A stretch of 64,000 nucleotides of DNA from Virgibacillus chiguensis (GCF_900129865.1 NZ_FQXD01000012.1:62001-126000); one strand, 5' to 3'. Counted from the first letter of the stretch, positions 10,297-19,467 are shown. Notes: generated from the sequence alone by a model not told the origin. Translations and numbers: made by a program.

Positions 10297-10386
10297 TAGA
10301 AAAACGAAGGCTTGCCGCCAAGTCTCCTAGCGATAGCCTTCGTTTTTCTTATACTATAATCAATAATAATTTTATACTTTCTTATC
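10297..10386 (+). repeat. B module with compensated outer stem
   Basis: AGAAAAACGAAGGCTTGCCG pairs with ATAGCCTTCGTTTTTCT, a longer outer stem than in other copies; the changes on the two sides are compensatory. It continues TTATACTATAATC and ends TTTTATACTTTCTTATC. It lies 3' of both the modA-like gene and rpsR. Confidence 0.75.
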
Positions 10387-10394
10387 TGTTAAAA

Positions 10395-10432
10395 AAACCA
10401 TCTTCTGCAAGTAGCAAAAGATGGTTTTTTTA
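10395..10432. terminator. Terminator after rpsR
   Basis: AAAAAACCATCTT pairs with AAGATGGTTTTTTT across a short loop. Runs of A and T on both sides allow use in both directions; it most likely ends the rpsF-ssb-rpsR transcript. Confidence 0.85.
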
Positions 10433-10435
10433 TGA

Positions 10436-10666
10436 TTACTCAGCCACATATGGCAATAAAGCCATTGTACGAGCACGTTTGATTGCTTTCGTTAGTTTAC
10501 GTTGATATTTTGCAGAAGTTCCAGTTACACGACGAGGAAGAATTTTTCCACGTTCAGAAATAAAACGTCTTAGCAAGTCAACATCTTTATAGTCAATGTG
10601 TGTAATTCCGTTCGCTGTAAAATAACACACTTTACGACGTTTTGCACGACCGCGACGAGCTGCCAT
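10436..10666 (-). CDS. rpsR: 30S ribosomal protein S18
   Basis: 76 residues from the ATG at 10666, preceded by AGGAGGT. Contains the conserved CYF, DYKD and [13 protein letters not shown] segments. S18 forms a heterodimer with S6 on the platform of the 30S subunit. It is the last gene of the rpsF-ssb-rpsR operon and has a terminator directly after it. Confidence 0.97.
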   Translation of the reverse strand: MAARRGRAKRRKVCYFTANGITHIDYKDVDLLRRFISERGKILPRRVTGTSAKYQRKLTKAIKRARTMALLPYVAE

Positions 10667-10685
10667 CAATATGACCTCCTTTTAA

Positions 10686-11186
10686 TTAAAATGGTAAATC
10701 ATCATCTGATATTTCAATAGGTTCTCCATTATTTTGAAATGGATTTTCCTTGTTATTTTGATTTTGACTTTGACTTTGTTCATATGGGTTGGATTGCGGT
10801 TCGAATTGACCTTGGTTTCTGTTTGGTTGAAATCCTGATGCACCTTGTCCCCCGCCCTGAGAAGAACCTTTTGTTTCCAAAAATTGAACACTTTCTGCCA
10901 CTATTTCAGTAACAAATACTGTTTTTCCATCTTGGCCTTCAAATCGGCGTGTTTGCACTCGTCCATCCACACCAACCATGCTACCTTTATTCATATAATT
11001 CGCCAGGTTTTCCGCTGCTCTACGCCAAACGACACAGTTAATAAAATCTGCTTCACGGTTCCCCTGTTGATTGGAAAATGGACGGTTTACCGCAAGTGTG
11101 AAATTGGCAACTGCTACGCCACTTGGGGTGTAACGTAAATCAGGATCCTTCGTTAACCTGCCGACAAGTACGACACGATTTAACAT
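10686..11186 (-). CDS. ssb: Single-stranded DNA-binding protein
   Basis: Coats single-stranded DNA and recruits replication and repair proteins. From the ATG at 11186 it has 166 residues: an OB fold over about 1-105 ([26 protein letters not shown]), a Gln/Asn/Gly-rich linker at about 110-155, and the acidic C-terminal tip DDDLPF used for partner binding. It lies between rpsF and rpsR in the standard operon. Confidence 0.97.
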   Translation of the reverse strand: MLNRVVLVGRLTKDPDLRYTPSGVAVANFTLAVNRPFSNQQGNREADFINCVVWRRAAENLANYMNKGSMVGVDGRVQTRRFEGQDGKTVFVTEIVAESVQFLETKGSSQGGGQGASGFQPNRNQGQFEPQSNPYEQSQSQNQNNKENPFQNNGEPIEISDDDLPF

Positions 11187-11201
11187 CCGAACCACTCCTT
11201 A

Positions 11202-11492
11202 TTATTGATCATCTTCTCGAACGACAATATGACGAATAATATCATCAGAAAACTTTGCTAGACGGTCAAACTCGTTAATAGCTTGATCATCACTGCTGAA
11301 GTTAATGATTACATAATACCCATCACGATAGTCATTGATTTCATAAGCAAGGCGTTTTTTGCCTTTTTCATCAACTTTTTCAATCTCCGCACCATTATCA
11401 GTAAGAATACCATTGAAACGCTCTATTAAAGCTGTCTGCGCTTCTTCTTCCATGTCTGGGCGGATGATGTACATGATTTCGTATTTTCTCAT
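11202..11492 (-). CDS. rpsF: 30S ribosomal protein S6
   Basis: 96 residues from the ATG at 11492 ([13 protein letters not shown]); the GGAGGT ribosome site favours this start over an upstream in-frame GTG that overlaps the site. S6 pairs with S18 on 16S rRNA. First gene of the S6-SSB-S18 operon, 15 bases from ssb. Confidence 0.97.
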   Translation of the reverse strand: MRKYEIMYIIRPDMEEEAQTALIERFNGILTDNGAEIEKVDEKGKKRLAYEINDYRDGYYVIINFSSDDQAINEFDRLAKFSDDIIRHIVVREDDQ

Positions 11493-11499
11493 CCGTAGC

Positions 11500-11575
11500 A
11501 CCTCCTTTTGGACTTAGCGGCTCCCAATATTCGACGGTAAATAATGTCGTCATGAGAGCAAGGAGTAATTCATAA
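11500..11575 (-). promoter_or_regulatory. Candidate S6:S18 autoregulatory leader of rpsF
   Basis: The transcribed leader contains a hairpin (GACGACATTATTTACCGTCG) with an unpaired CCG-type segment. In many bacteria the S6:S18 dimer binds a leader hairpin with such a motif to repress its own operon. The call rests on position and the partial motif only. Confidence 0.4.
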
Positions 11576-11598
11576 AATTTAATTACTCACGATAGTGT

Positions 11599-11627
11599 AT
11601 TATACCAAATCATCTTACAAATGACAA
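11599..11627 (-). promoter_or_regulatory. Promoter of rpsF-ssb-rpsR
   Basis: On the minus strand TTGTCA and TATAAT are 17 bases apart, about 110 bases before rpsF. Near-consensus sigma-A elements. Confidence 0.8.
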
Positions 11628-11653
11628 GTTTTTCGAGAGATCCTGTTTTACGT

Positions 11654-12754
11654 TTACACATTAAATCGGAAGTGTATAACATCGCCATCTTGAACGATGT
11701 AATCTTTCCCTTCTAACCGTACCTTTCCATTTTCCCGCGCTTTTGTCATAGATCCAGCTGCTACTAAATCATCGTAGGACACCGTTTCAGCACGGATAAA
11801 ACCACGTTCAAAATCAGTATGAATGATTCCAGCAGCTTGTGGTGCTTTCATCCCTTTACGGAACGTCCAAGCACGAACTTCTTGTTCTCCCGCTGTAAAA
11901 TATGTCGCCAATCCTAATAAATGATAAGAAGCTTTAATCAGCTTGTCCAGACCCGATTCTGTAATACCTAAATCGTCCAAGAACATGGCTTTTTCTTCTT
12001 CATCTAATTCGGAAATCTCTTCTTCTATTTTTGCACAAACGACAATCACTTCTGCATTTTCTTTTTCTGCATATGCTTTTACTTTTTGAACATGCTCATT
12101 GGCATCTGTATCTGCTACTTCTTCTTCACTTACATTAGCTACATAAAGCGTTGGCTTACTTGTAAGCAAATGTAGTCCTTTAACAATTTTCCATTGTTCT
12201 TCATTAAACTCCATTGCTCTAACTGGTTGTTCTTCTTCTAATCCTGTCTTCAATTTACTTAATACGTCAAATTCTGCAACAGCAGATTTTTCCTTTTGCC
12301 TAGCTAATTTCTCCACACGTTGGAATCGTTTGTTCACCGTTTCCAAATCTGCAAGAATTAATTCCAAATTAATAATATCCATATCTTCAACTGGATCGAC
12401 TTTTCCAGATACATGCGTAATATTCTCATCATCAAAGCAACGGACGACTTGGCAAATAGCATCTACTTGACGAATATGAGATAAAAACTGGTTACCTAAT
12501 CCCTCCCCTTTACTTGCGCCTTTTACAATACCTGCAATATCTGTAAACTCAAATGTTGTTGGTACTGTCTTTTTTGGTTTTACTAATTCTGTTAATTTAT
12601 TTAAGCGTTTGTCTGGTACTTCTACAATTCCTACGTTTGGATCTATGGTCGCAAACGGATAGTTTGCTGCTTCTGCTCCAGCTTGGGTAATTGCATTAAA
12701 TAACGTGGACTTACCGACGTTTGGAAGACCGACAATTCCTGCTGTTAAAGACAT
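11654..12754 (-). CDS. ychF: Ribosome-associated ATPase YchF (OLA1 type)
   Basis: Obg-family P-loop protein that prefers ATP and binds ribosomes. The ATG at 12754 (ribosome site GGAG) gives 366 residues: the G1 loop GLPNVGKST at 8-16, FTDIAGIVKGASKGEGLGNQFLSHIR as the G3 region, a coiled-coil middle at about 130-200, and a C-terminal TGS domain from about 300. Its position between rpsF and the DUF951 gene is normal for Bacillaceae. Confidence 0.96.
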   Translation of the reverse strand: MSLTAGIVGLPNVGKSTLFNAITQAGAEAANYPFATIDPNVGIVEVPDKRLNKLTELVKPKKTVPTTFEFTDIAGIVKGASKGEGLGNQFLSHIRQVDAICQVVRCFDDENITHVSGKVDPVEDMDIINLELILADLETVNKRFQRVEKLARQKEKSAVAEFDVLSKLKTGLEEEQPVRAMEFNEEQWKIVKGLHLLTSKPTLYVANVSEEEVADTDANEHVQKVKAYAEKENAEVIVVCAKIEEEISELDEEEKAMFLDDLGITESGLDKLIKASYHLLGLATYFTAGEQEVRAWTFRKGMKAPQAAGIIHTDFERGFIRAETVSYDDLVAAGSMTKARENGKVRLEGKDYIVQDGDVIHFRFNV

Positions 12755-12845
12755 GCCTATTTCACTCCTTAAGGATTCCATTCATATGACGCATTTGTCC
12801 TTCTCATTATAGATACAAGCCAATCAAATGACAAGCTAACTAAAA

Positions 12846-12879
12846 GTAAAAGTAGACAGAAATAGCTGCCTACTTTTAC
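12846..12879. terminator. Hairpin between the DUF951 gene and ychF
   Basis: A perfect 10-bp stem (GTAAAAGTAG with CTACTTTTAC) plus an inner GCAG-type pairing. The U runs lie inside the stem, so its efficiency is uncertain, but position fits the end of the DUF951 transcript. Confidence 0.6.
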
Positions 12880-12997
12880 ACTTTACCCTATTAAATTTCA
12901 TTTTCTCTTTATCTTTAATCATAATTATACCATTTTAACACGGTCATCGCTATTTCTTTACACATGAAAAAATTTCTTTTTCCTTTTATATCCGTAC

Positions 12998-13195
12998 TTA
13001 TTCTTCTGCTTTTATCAGTATTTTTTTCATTTTTTTCTCAAATTGTTTACGCGGGATCATGACACTATGATCACAGCCCAAACATTTAATACGAATATCC
13101 ATTCCCATCCGTATAATTCGCCAACGGTTGTCGCCACATGGATGTGGCTTTTTCATTTGTACGACATCATGTAGTGCAAATTCTTTTCCTTCCAT
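12998..13195 (-). CDS. DUF951 family small protein
   Basis: 65 residues from the ATG at 13195 (ribosome site GGAG). Contains HDVVQMKKPHPCGDNRWRIIRMGMDIRIKCLGCDHSVMIPR, the DUF951 core with two cysteine sites (one single Cys and a CLGC pair) and conserved histidines that could bind a metal. Function unknown. It sits between the mscS-type gene and ychF, a conserved arrangement. Confidence 0.85.
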   Translation of the reverse strand: MEGKEFALHDVVQMKKPHPCGDNRWRIIRMGMDIRIKCLGCDHSVMIPRKQFEKKMKKILIKAEE

Positions 13196-13437
13196 TACCC
13201 TGTTCTCCTTCATTATTTATCATTGTAAGATGAACTATCTAAACCTTAACATGTATAATAAGCAAATGCTACGCTAGGATTAGCGATTCAAAATTTTAAC
13301 TCTTATAAAGCGGTAAATTAGTGTTTATAAAGATAATAAGAATACACGACAGTAACAGATCAATATTTCTTATTGGCTCCTTCCTTAATAGAAAATCTGT
13401 GCCTCCCCATCGGTTTTTCTATTTATAATTATTTTGC

Positions 13438-14466
13438 TTATTCATCGCCTTCCCTTTGTGGGGACTGTTCGCCATGCGATTCAAGATCCGGATATCCTGT
13501 TCGATTACTCGAGCTATCATGAAACTGTTTCCTTTGGCTATAATCCAATAATTCTTGCTTCTGGTCCCGAGAATACATCACGATTCTTGGAGATGGTATT
13601 TCAATTCCTGATCGATAAAGGTAATGTTGCATATCACGGCGAATATTTCTTTCTGCAGCCCATTGAAAACCAGGTAATGTTTCTGCAATGACACGAATTA
13701 CAAAATGAGACGCTTCTAAATTTTGCACACCAATAATTTCTGGGGTTCCTACAACAAAATCATATTTATCTGGTAGTGTAACAGCAACTTCATTTATTAA
13801 GCGCTCTGCGTCATCGACACTACTCTCATAAGGTACATTAATATCTACGATTGCTAACCCATTATGAACGGAATAATTGATAACTTGGGTGACATTACCA
13901 TTTGGTAAAATATGCATTTCACCTGTCCAGCTTAATACTTTCGTTGTTCTTAAACCGATTTCTTCCACCGTTCCTTCAATACCTGCGACACCAACATAAT
14001 CGCCTACAGAAAATTGGTCTTCAAAAATAATGAAAAATCCTGAGATAATGTCTCTGACTAAATTTTGCGCACCAAAACCAATTGCTAAACCAGCGACACC
14101 TGCACCAGCAATTAATGCCCCTATTTGCAGACCAAACACACCATCTAAAATCATAAGAAGTGCGATAAAATAAACCACATATGCAATTACATTTTTAATT
14201 AATTTTTTTAATGTGTTTTCCCGACGTTCCGTAATGCGAAGGGGGCCTTTATCCCGATTCTTAAATAACCGGTCCACTACTTTCCGAGAAATACGAATGA
14301 CCATTAGAGATAATACGAGAATAAGTATAATTTGCAGCATACCTTTTCCAACTGAAAACCATAAATCAGCACCTGTTAAATAATCCCATGCATCATTCAT
14401 CAGTTTATGAAAATTATCTACTTCTTTTTCTACATTTTCTTCTACTGTACTTTGCGTTAAATTCAT
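13438..14466 (-). CDS. MscS-family mechanosensitive ion channel
   Basis: Releases solutes during hypo-osmotic shock; plasma membrane. The ATG at 14466 (ribosome site GGGAGG) gives 342 residues. Three membrane segments lie at about 35-60, 85-110 and 115-135; the third is the Gly/Ala-rich pore helix (GALIAGAGVAGLAIGFGAQNLVRDIISG). A beta domain follows (VGDYVGVAGIEGTVEEIGLRTT), then the C-terminal cage, and a charged tail rich in Gln/Ser/Glu. Similar to the YkuT/YkvI-neighbour family. Confidence 0.92.
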   Translation of the reverse strand: MNLTQSTVEENVEKEVDNFHKLMNDAWDYLTGADLWFSVGKGMLQIILILVLSLMVIRISRKVVDRLFKNRDKGPLRITERRENTLKKLIKNVIAYVVYFIALLMILDGVFGLQIGALIAGAGVAGLAIGFGAQNLVRDIISGFFIIFEDQFSVGDYVGVAGIEGTVEEIGLRTTKVLSWTGEMHILPNGNVTQVINYSVHNGLAIVDINVPYESSVDDAERLINEVAVTLPDKYDFVVGTPEIIGVQNLEASHFVIRVIAETLPGFQWAAERNIRRDMQHYLYRSGIEIPSPRIVMYSRDQKQELLDYSQRKQFHDSSSNRTGYPDLESHGEQSPQREGDE

Positions 14467-14493
14467 CCTAAGCCTCCCATGCCTTATCAAAAT

Positions 14494-15519
14494 CTATATT
14501 TTTGGTTTTTCCATTTTATCCCAAAAAGGGAGAAATAATAATCGCGTTAATACGTATAAATTTAATATACCGTAAATGGGGTATAAGTATTGAATTAAAG
14601 TTGAAAAACCGAGAGCTGTTAATGGAATCATTGTAACCAAGGTCAAGCAAACAATCAACCATAATGGCTGCTTGACATAGTCTTGTATACGGCTCACAAT
14701 GCCAAGTATTCCTGAAGCAGCTGTGGTAAAAATAGCAAACCATAATAATATACTCATAAAAACGAGCATTTGTAATGGATAGTTCTTCATAATAGCAAAT
14801 AATGGAATCTCATATACTAGTACTTCATCAGCAATTTGAATTAAACTATTATTGTAAATAAACGAAATAACTCCAAGTGTAAGCCCACTGCCAATAGAAG
14901 CAATCCATATTTCTTGTTTTGATTGTACTTTATGTCCGATGGCTCCCAAGACAGCAATTAGCGGAAGAATATTTAATGCCGTAAAAGGGAATGCGGCCAT
15001 CCAATTTCGTTGTTCATGCCAATGTGAAAAAAGATCCAATTTTTGATCGACTGTAAACCATAATAGAACAAACACAAGCCCTGTTAATAATATTGGTAAT
15101 ATAAATTGGTTTATAGATAGGAGGCCGTTCACTCCTTTTAAAAATAGTAGTATAAGCGCAACAATTATTATACTTATTCCCCACCAGTAAGGGTAATTAA
15201 ACGCTTGCGATGTTGCACCACTACCAGCAATCATAATAACAGTAGTTGTAAACAAATAAATAAAAATCATCACGTCATACACTTTGGTTAATTTCACACC
15301 TACAATATCTCGCAGAACTGGTAAGTAGTGGGTAGACTTTCGTGTGTAGCTTACATTCATAATGCCTATACAGCAAATAGTAAAAAAACAGGCAAATAAC
15401 ACAATAGCTAGTCCACTTTCATGCCCAAAAAATTGCCATAATTCTCTTCCTGAAGCATACCCTGCTCCAATCGTTGTGCCAATAATTAAAAACATCCATT
15501 GCATCCCTGCTCGTATCAT
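14494..15519 (-). CDS. YkvI-like polytopic membrane transporter
   Basis: About 341 residues from the ATG at 15519, chosen because GGAGG lies nine bases before it; an upstream in-frame start overlaps that site. About ten transmembrane helices. The first contains IIGTTIGAGYASGRELWQFF, the unwound glycine-rich helix typical of the amino acid/polyamine/organocation fold shared with spore germinant receptor B subunits. Substrate unknown. Lies divergent from yyaC. Confidence 0.75.
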   Translation of the reverse strand: MIRAGMQWMFLIIGTTIGAGYASGRELWQFFGHESGLAIVLFACFFTICCIGIMNVSYTRKSTHYLPVLRDIVGVKLTKVYDVMIFIYLFTTTVIMIAGSGATSQAFNYPYWWGISIIIVALILLFLKGVNGLLSINQFILPILLTGLVFVLLWFTVDQKLDLFSHWHEQRNWMAAFPFTALNILPLIAVLGAIGHKVQSKQEIWIASIGSGLTLGVISFIYNNSLIQIADEVLVYEIPLFAIMKNYPLQMLVFMSILLWFAIFTTAASGILGIVSRIQDYVKQPLWLIVCLTLVTMIPLTALGFSTLIQYLYPIYGILNLYVLTRLLFLPFWDKMEKPKI

Positions 15520-15607
15520 CTCTTTTCCTCCATTTATTTTAATCATCTACGTATAGATTCAGGAAAATATCCGTATACTATACCAATATGTCTTTGGAGG
15601 ATAAGCT

Positions 15608-16210
15608 ATGATTTTTAAAAACAAATTATTGGATAATCAAGATCAATTCCGTATGCACTATACAGATCCGGAATTCCATTTGAATATGCTAAACCGTTTT
15701 TTAGCACTTCTCCCTCCGTCACCACGGGAATATGTAGTTGTATCTATTGGGACAGACCGTTCTACAGGAGATGCTTTAGGACCACTTGTTGGGAGTTTGT
15801 TTTCTGAGAAGAAACCGAGGCATATTTCTATCTATGGCACGTTGGATAACCCCGTTCATGCTGTCAATTTACAAGATTATCTACATCAAATTGAGACATC
15901 ATACCGACATCCTTTTATAATAGCCATTGATGCTTGTTTAGGAAAGCAACATTCTGTAGGAAAAATTATTGCAGGAAAAGGACCTATTAAACCTGGCGCA
16001 GCATTAAATAAGCCACTTCCTGCTATAGGAGATGTTCATCTTACTGGTGTTGTTAATGTGAGTGGATTTATGGAGTACGCTGTTTTACAAAATACGAGAT
16101 TGCAAATTGTTATGGCAATGGCCAAATTAATTGCCGACCTTTTAGATTATGTAGATCAACGTTTAACATATAGAAAAAGAATGCCAGCTGTGGTTTCAAC
16201 GACCATATAA
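15608..16210 (+). CDS. yyaC: YyaC, spore germination-protease-like protein (DUF1256)
   Basis: 200 residues. The core VVVSIGTDRSTGDALGPLVGSLF, then IYGTLDNPVHAVNLQDYL, IIAIDACLG and the VNVSGFMEYAVLQNTRL segment are typical of YyaC, which resembles the Gpr/HybD peptidase fold. In B. subtilis it is a sporulation gene at the same place, near parB. Catalysis has not been shown, so protease activity is inference. It supports a spore-forming host. Confidence 0.9.
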   Translation: MIFKNKLLDNQDQFRMHYTDPEFHLNMLNRFLALLPPSPREYVVVSIGTDRSTGDALGPLVGSLFSEKKPRHISIYGTLDNPVHAVNLQDYLHQIETSYRHPFIIAIDACLGKQHSVGKIIAGKGPIKPGAALNKPLPAIGDVHLTGVVNVSGFMEYAVLQNTRLQIVMAMAKLIADLLDYVDQRLTYRKRMPAVVSTTI

Positions 16211-16327
16211 GAATCGTTTTCTTTATGAAGCCATGACAAGCGCTGATGCAGGAGTCAGAAATTCATTGATTGGGCAATTTTTCTCTTAATCGATGGTACC
16301 CGTCTCCCATACATATGGACTATAGAT

Positions 16328-16372
16328 GGAACAAAAGGGATAGGCTATGCACACCTAATCCTTTTGTTCACT
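16328..16372. terminator. Terminator 3' of yyaC
   Basis: GAACAAAAGGGATAGG pairs imperfectly with CCTAATCCTTTTGTTC, giving a long stem between the convergent ends of yyaC and the DUF554 gene. Confidence 0.65.
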
Positions 16373-16440
16373 ATAGGAATGTATAAGATTTTTTAGTTTA
16401 TAGTATTTAGAAAACAAGACTTTTTCAGCTATAGGAATCT
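16369..16440 (-). repeat. Reverse-orientation box/B remnant
   Basis: CACTATAGGAATGTATAAG, TTTATAGTATTTAGAAAACAAG: a box and part of a B module read on the minus strand. It follows a plus-strand gene, consistent with B modules lying in the sense needed for terminators of the upstream gene. Confidence 0.6.
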
Positions 16441-16464
16441 AACTATGTTACCCTACATGTATAG

Positions 16465-17172
16465 TTACAAAAATAGTAGATATACAGAGTAAACGAAGCC
16501 TACCATTATAACAGCTGGTAATAGATTTCCTATTCTTATAGATGTAATATTTAATAGATTTAGTCCAATTGCTACAATTAATAAGCCACCTACTGCTGTT
16601 ACTTCCGTGATGAAACCATCCAAATATGCTTTAGGAATGATTCCCTCGATTTGTGTCGCTAATAGAGCAATAGAACCTTGATATAATAGTACAGGAATAA
16701 CTGATAATATAACCCCAAATCCTAACGTTGTCGTCAATACTAAGGAGACAAAGCCATCTAATATACCTTTTGTTATTAAAACTTCATGATCTCCTCGCAA
16801 TCCACTATCTAACGCTCCAATAATGGCCATTGCACCAATGACAAATATTAAAGAGGCTGTAACAAAACCTTGCGAAACTCGTGTATCATCTTCTTTAGAA
16901 CCTAATTGATTGCCAACCCATTTTCCTAATTGATTTAAACGGTCTTCTAAGCGAAGCCATTCTCCTAGAACAGCTCCCATCAGTAAGCTTAGTAAAACCA
17001 CAATAATTTGTTCCGTGACAAAAGCCATTTGCAAACCAATTAATATGACAGCTAAACCGATTCCTTGCATGACAGTCTCTTTATACCGATCTGGGATTTT
17101 AGTGAATACTAAACCTAGTAAGCTGCCAATAATAATTAAAACTCCATTTATAATTGTACCATATAATGCTAT
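16465..17172 (-). CDS. DUF554 family membrane protein, probable ATA start
   Basis: Polytopic membrane protein of unknown function. The ATG at 17070 would remove the conserved first helix. Upstream in the same frame the sequence continues (ALYGTIINGVLIIIGSLLG, then TKIPDRYKETVMQGIGLAV), matching family N-termini. The only start-like codon there is ATA at 17172, eight or so bases after GGGGAGGCGG. That gives 235 residues, the usual DUF554 length, with about six or seven helices. It converges on yyaC. Confidence 0.75.
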   Translation of the reverse strand: MALYGTIINGVLIIIGSLLGLVFTKIPDRYKETVMQGIGLAVILIGLQMAFVTEQIIVVLLSLLMGAVLGEWLRLEDRLNQLGKWVGNQLGSKEDDTRVSQGFVTASLIFVIGAMAIIGALDSGLRGDHEVLITKGILDGFVSLVLTTTLGFGVILSVIPVLLYQGSIALLATQIEGIIPKAYLDGFITEVTAVGGLLIVAIGLNLLNITSIRIGNLLPAVIMVGFVYSVYLLFL

Positions 17173-17203
17173 TTTGTCCGCCTCCCCTATTTAAATATAT
17201 CAC

Positions 17204-17219
17204 TGTTTCACGTGAAACA
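17204..17219. promoter_or_regulatory. parS site (perfect)
   Basis: TGTTTCACGTGAAACA, an exact 16-bp palindromic parS. ParB (Spo0J), encoded just upstream on the minus strand, loads here as a CTP-dependent clamp and recruits SMC. It lies 32 bases before the DUF554 start. Confidence 0.95.
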
Positions 17220-17345
17220 TTTGTATGTAACTTACATTTATATGAAAACGCGATTGTAGGAAAATTTAATTATAGCTCATGTATAATGATTTACGATAAA
17301 ACTGTCTTCTCTTATCTAGTGCCTTTCAGCAAAGTGATTACATTT

Positions 17346-17437
17346 TAGAAAAATTTGGCTTGCCGCCAAGTCTTATGGCGAATGGCATCGTTTTTCTAAT
17401 ATTATAACCCCTGAAATTTTATACTTTCGTATAATGT
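17346..17437 (+). repeat. B module downstream of parB
   Basis: AGAAAAATTTGGCTTGCCGCC, GGCGAATGGC, TTATAACC and an imperfect box TATACTTTCGTATAAT. On the minus strand the stem TTGGCGGCAAGCCAA is followed by TTTTTC. Confidence 0.75.
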
Positions 17438-17445
17438 AAAACGAA

Positions 17446-17467
17446 AGACTGACAATATTGTCAGTCT
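17446..17467 (-). terminator. Terminator of parA-parB
   Basis: A perfect 22-bp palindrome (AGACTGACA, loop ATAT, TGTCAGTCT) followed on the minus strand by TTCGTTTT. Confidence 0.85.
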
Positions 17468-17518
17468 CTACTTATTTCTAATATTATCCTAGTTAGAAAC
17501 AACTCTAAAAACAGAAAC

Positions 17519-18358
17519 TCATTCATTTTCAAGCGTATCAATAATACGCTGTAAATCGTTATCGTTATAAAATTCTATCTCAATTTTACCTTTCCGTTTG
17601 CCACGTTGAATGGTTACAGCAGTTCCAAACCTTTCTCTAAGAAACGTTTCTCTTTCTTGAATAAATACATCTTTCTTTGGTTTTTCTTTTTGTTTTACAG
17701 GCTTTTCGTTCAATTGAACGATCAATTTTTCTACCTGTCTTACATTTAATTTTTCTTTTCGTATTTTTTGTACTAAGGCTTGAACTTTTGTTTTATCCTT
17801 CAGACCCAGTATAGCACGCCCATGCCCCATGGAAAGCTCTCCATTATTTATGTAGGCAATAACGGACTCAGGCAAAGAAAGCAATCGTACCATATTAGCG
17901 ATGTGTGATCTACTTTTTCCTAACCGTTTCGATAATTCTTCCTGTGTAATGTTTAATTCGTTCATTAAGTTAGCATACGCATGGGCCTCTTCGATAGGAG
18001 TTAAATCCTCTCGCTGCAAGTTTTCCAATAAAGCCAGTTCCATCATTTTATCATCGGTTAAGTCTTTAATAATGACTGGTATCTTATCTAGTCCTGCCTC
18101 TTTAGCTGCACGATATCTTCTTTCTCCTACGACAATTTCATAGCCTTTAATGCTCGCTCGAACAATCAAAGGCTGAATAATACCGTACTCAAGAATAGAT
18201 TCTTTTAACTCTTCAATAGCGTCTGCGTGAAAAGTTTTTCGAGGCTGATATGGATTTGGACGGCACTCAGAAATAGCAATTTCCTCAATAACATCATCTT
18301 GTTTTTCCTCAACCTCTGGAAAGAAAGCATTAATTCCTTTACCTAACCCTTTCGCCAT
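17519..18358 (-). CDS. parB: Chromosome partitioning protein ParB (Spo0J)
   Basis: parS-binding CTPase clamp. 279 residues: an N-terminal ParA-contact tail (MAKGLGKGINAFFPE), the CTPase/clamp motifs NPYQPRKTF and GERRYRAAKEAG at about 75-90, a helix-turn-helix at about 140-165 (TQEELSKRLGKSRSHIANMVRLLSLP) and a C-terminal dimer domain. Overlaps parA by 20 bases. Together with ParA it organises the origin and, in sporulating bacteria, influences Spo0A activation. Confidence 0.97.
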   Translation of the reverse strand: MAKGLGKGINAFFPEVEEKQDDVIEEIAISECRPNPYQPRKTFHADAIEELKESILEYGIIQPLIVRASIKGYEIVVGERRYRAAKEAGLDKIPVIIKDLTDDKMMELALLENLQREDLTPIEEAHAYANLMNELNITQEELSKRLGKSRSHIANMVRLLSLPESVIAYINNGELSMGHGRAILGLKDKTKVQALVQKIRKEKLNVRQVEKLIVQLNEKPVKQKEKPKKDVFIQERETFLRERFGTAVTIQRGKRKGKIEIEFYNDNDLQRIIDTLENE

Positions 18359-19112
18359 TGGCCATCACTTCCTTCGCTAACTCAAGATATACTTCTGCAC
18401 CTTTTGACTTTGCATCATAAGTAATAATTGGCAAACCATGACTTGGAGCTTCTCCTAATCTTACATTTCTTGGAATTATCGTTTGATAGACTTTGTCTTG
18501 AAAATATTTTTTCACTTCTTCAATAACTTGTAAACCTAAATTGGTTCTAGCATCAAGCATCGTTAATAACACTCCTTCAATCATAAGTGTTTTATTAAGA
18601 TGCTTTTGTACTAGTCTAATGGTGTTTAGCAACTGACTTAGCCCTTCCAATGCATAATACTCACATTGTACTGGAATAATGACAGAGTCAGAAGCAGTTA
18701 GTGCATTTAAAGTCAATAACCCAAGTGATGGAGGGCAATCAATGATAATGTAATCATAGTCTAGCTTCAGATTCTCTAATGATTTTTTAAGCCGTATTTC
18801 TCTAGATATTGTTGGCACCAACTCTATCTCTGCCCCAGCTAATTGGATAGTAGCAGGTATAATATCTAAATTGTCAATCGTTGTAGAAATACATACTTCT
18901 TCCGCAGGTAAATCTTCTACAAGGACATTATAAATACAATGTTTTACATCTGCTTTATTTACACCTGTTCCACTTGTAGCGTTACCTTGCGGGTCTACAT
19001 CTACAAGAAGAACCTTATTTCCTAAATGTGCTAAACAAGCACTTAAATTAACAGATGATGTTGTTTTTCCTACGCCACCTTTCTGGTTAGCGATGGACAT
19101 TATTTTTCCCAT
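18339..19112 (-). CDS. parA: Chromosome partitioning ATPase ParA (Soj)
   Basis: 257 residues with the deviant Walker A KGGVGKTT at 11-18, Walker B region IIIDCPPSLGLLTLNAL at about 120-135 and the PVQCEYYALEGL motif. Dimerises on ATP and binds DNA; in B. subtilis the monomer inhibits and the dimer stimulates DnaA. First gene of the parA-parB pair. Confidence 0.97.
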   Translation of the reverse strand: MGKIMSIANQKGGVGKTTSSVNLSACLAHLGNKVLLVDVDPQGNATSGTGVNKADVKHCIYNVLVEDLPAEEVCISTTIDNLDIIPATIQLAGAEIELVPTISREIRLKKSLENLKLDYDYIIIDCPPSLGLLTLNALTASDSVIIPVQCEYYALEGLSQLLNTIRLVQKHLNKTLMIEGVLLTMLDARTNLGLQVIEEVKKYFQDKVYQTIIPRNVRLGEAPSHGLPIITYDAKSKGAEVYLELAKEVMANGERVR

Positions 19113-19321
19113 GTTGACACCTACCTAAAACGATATACTATCTATTTTATCATTTTTTCTTCTAAATAGCTGACTAATTTTAATTTTGTTAGCGATTCGT
19201 AATTTTAGTAGATACATAATTCTTAAGAAATACATGGTTTGCCATAAAAACACCGTCATTTTTCTTTTACAATAAACGTAAATAGTGAAAAACACCCACC
19301 TTTGTAGAGATGGGTTACCTG

Positions 19322-19407
19322 TAGAAAAACTGGCTTACCATCAAATTTCTATGGAGGAGCCAGTTTTCTTGTATTATAAATCAAAGGATTTTATATTTTC
19401 CTATAGT
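19322..19407 (+). repeat. B module between noc and parA
   Basis: AGAAAAACTGGCTTACC pairs with GGAGCCAGTTTTCTTG: a different stem sequence from other copies with both sides changed. It ends TTTATATTTTCCTATAGT. It occupies most of the 355-base gap; a second, weaker remnant lies near 19240-19275. Confidence 0.7.
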
Positions 19408-19467
19408 ATAAGTATGATCCTTTTCTGAAACGATATGGTTATCATTAAACTTAAATATATAAATGAA

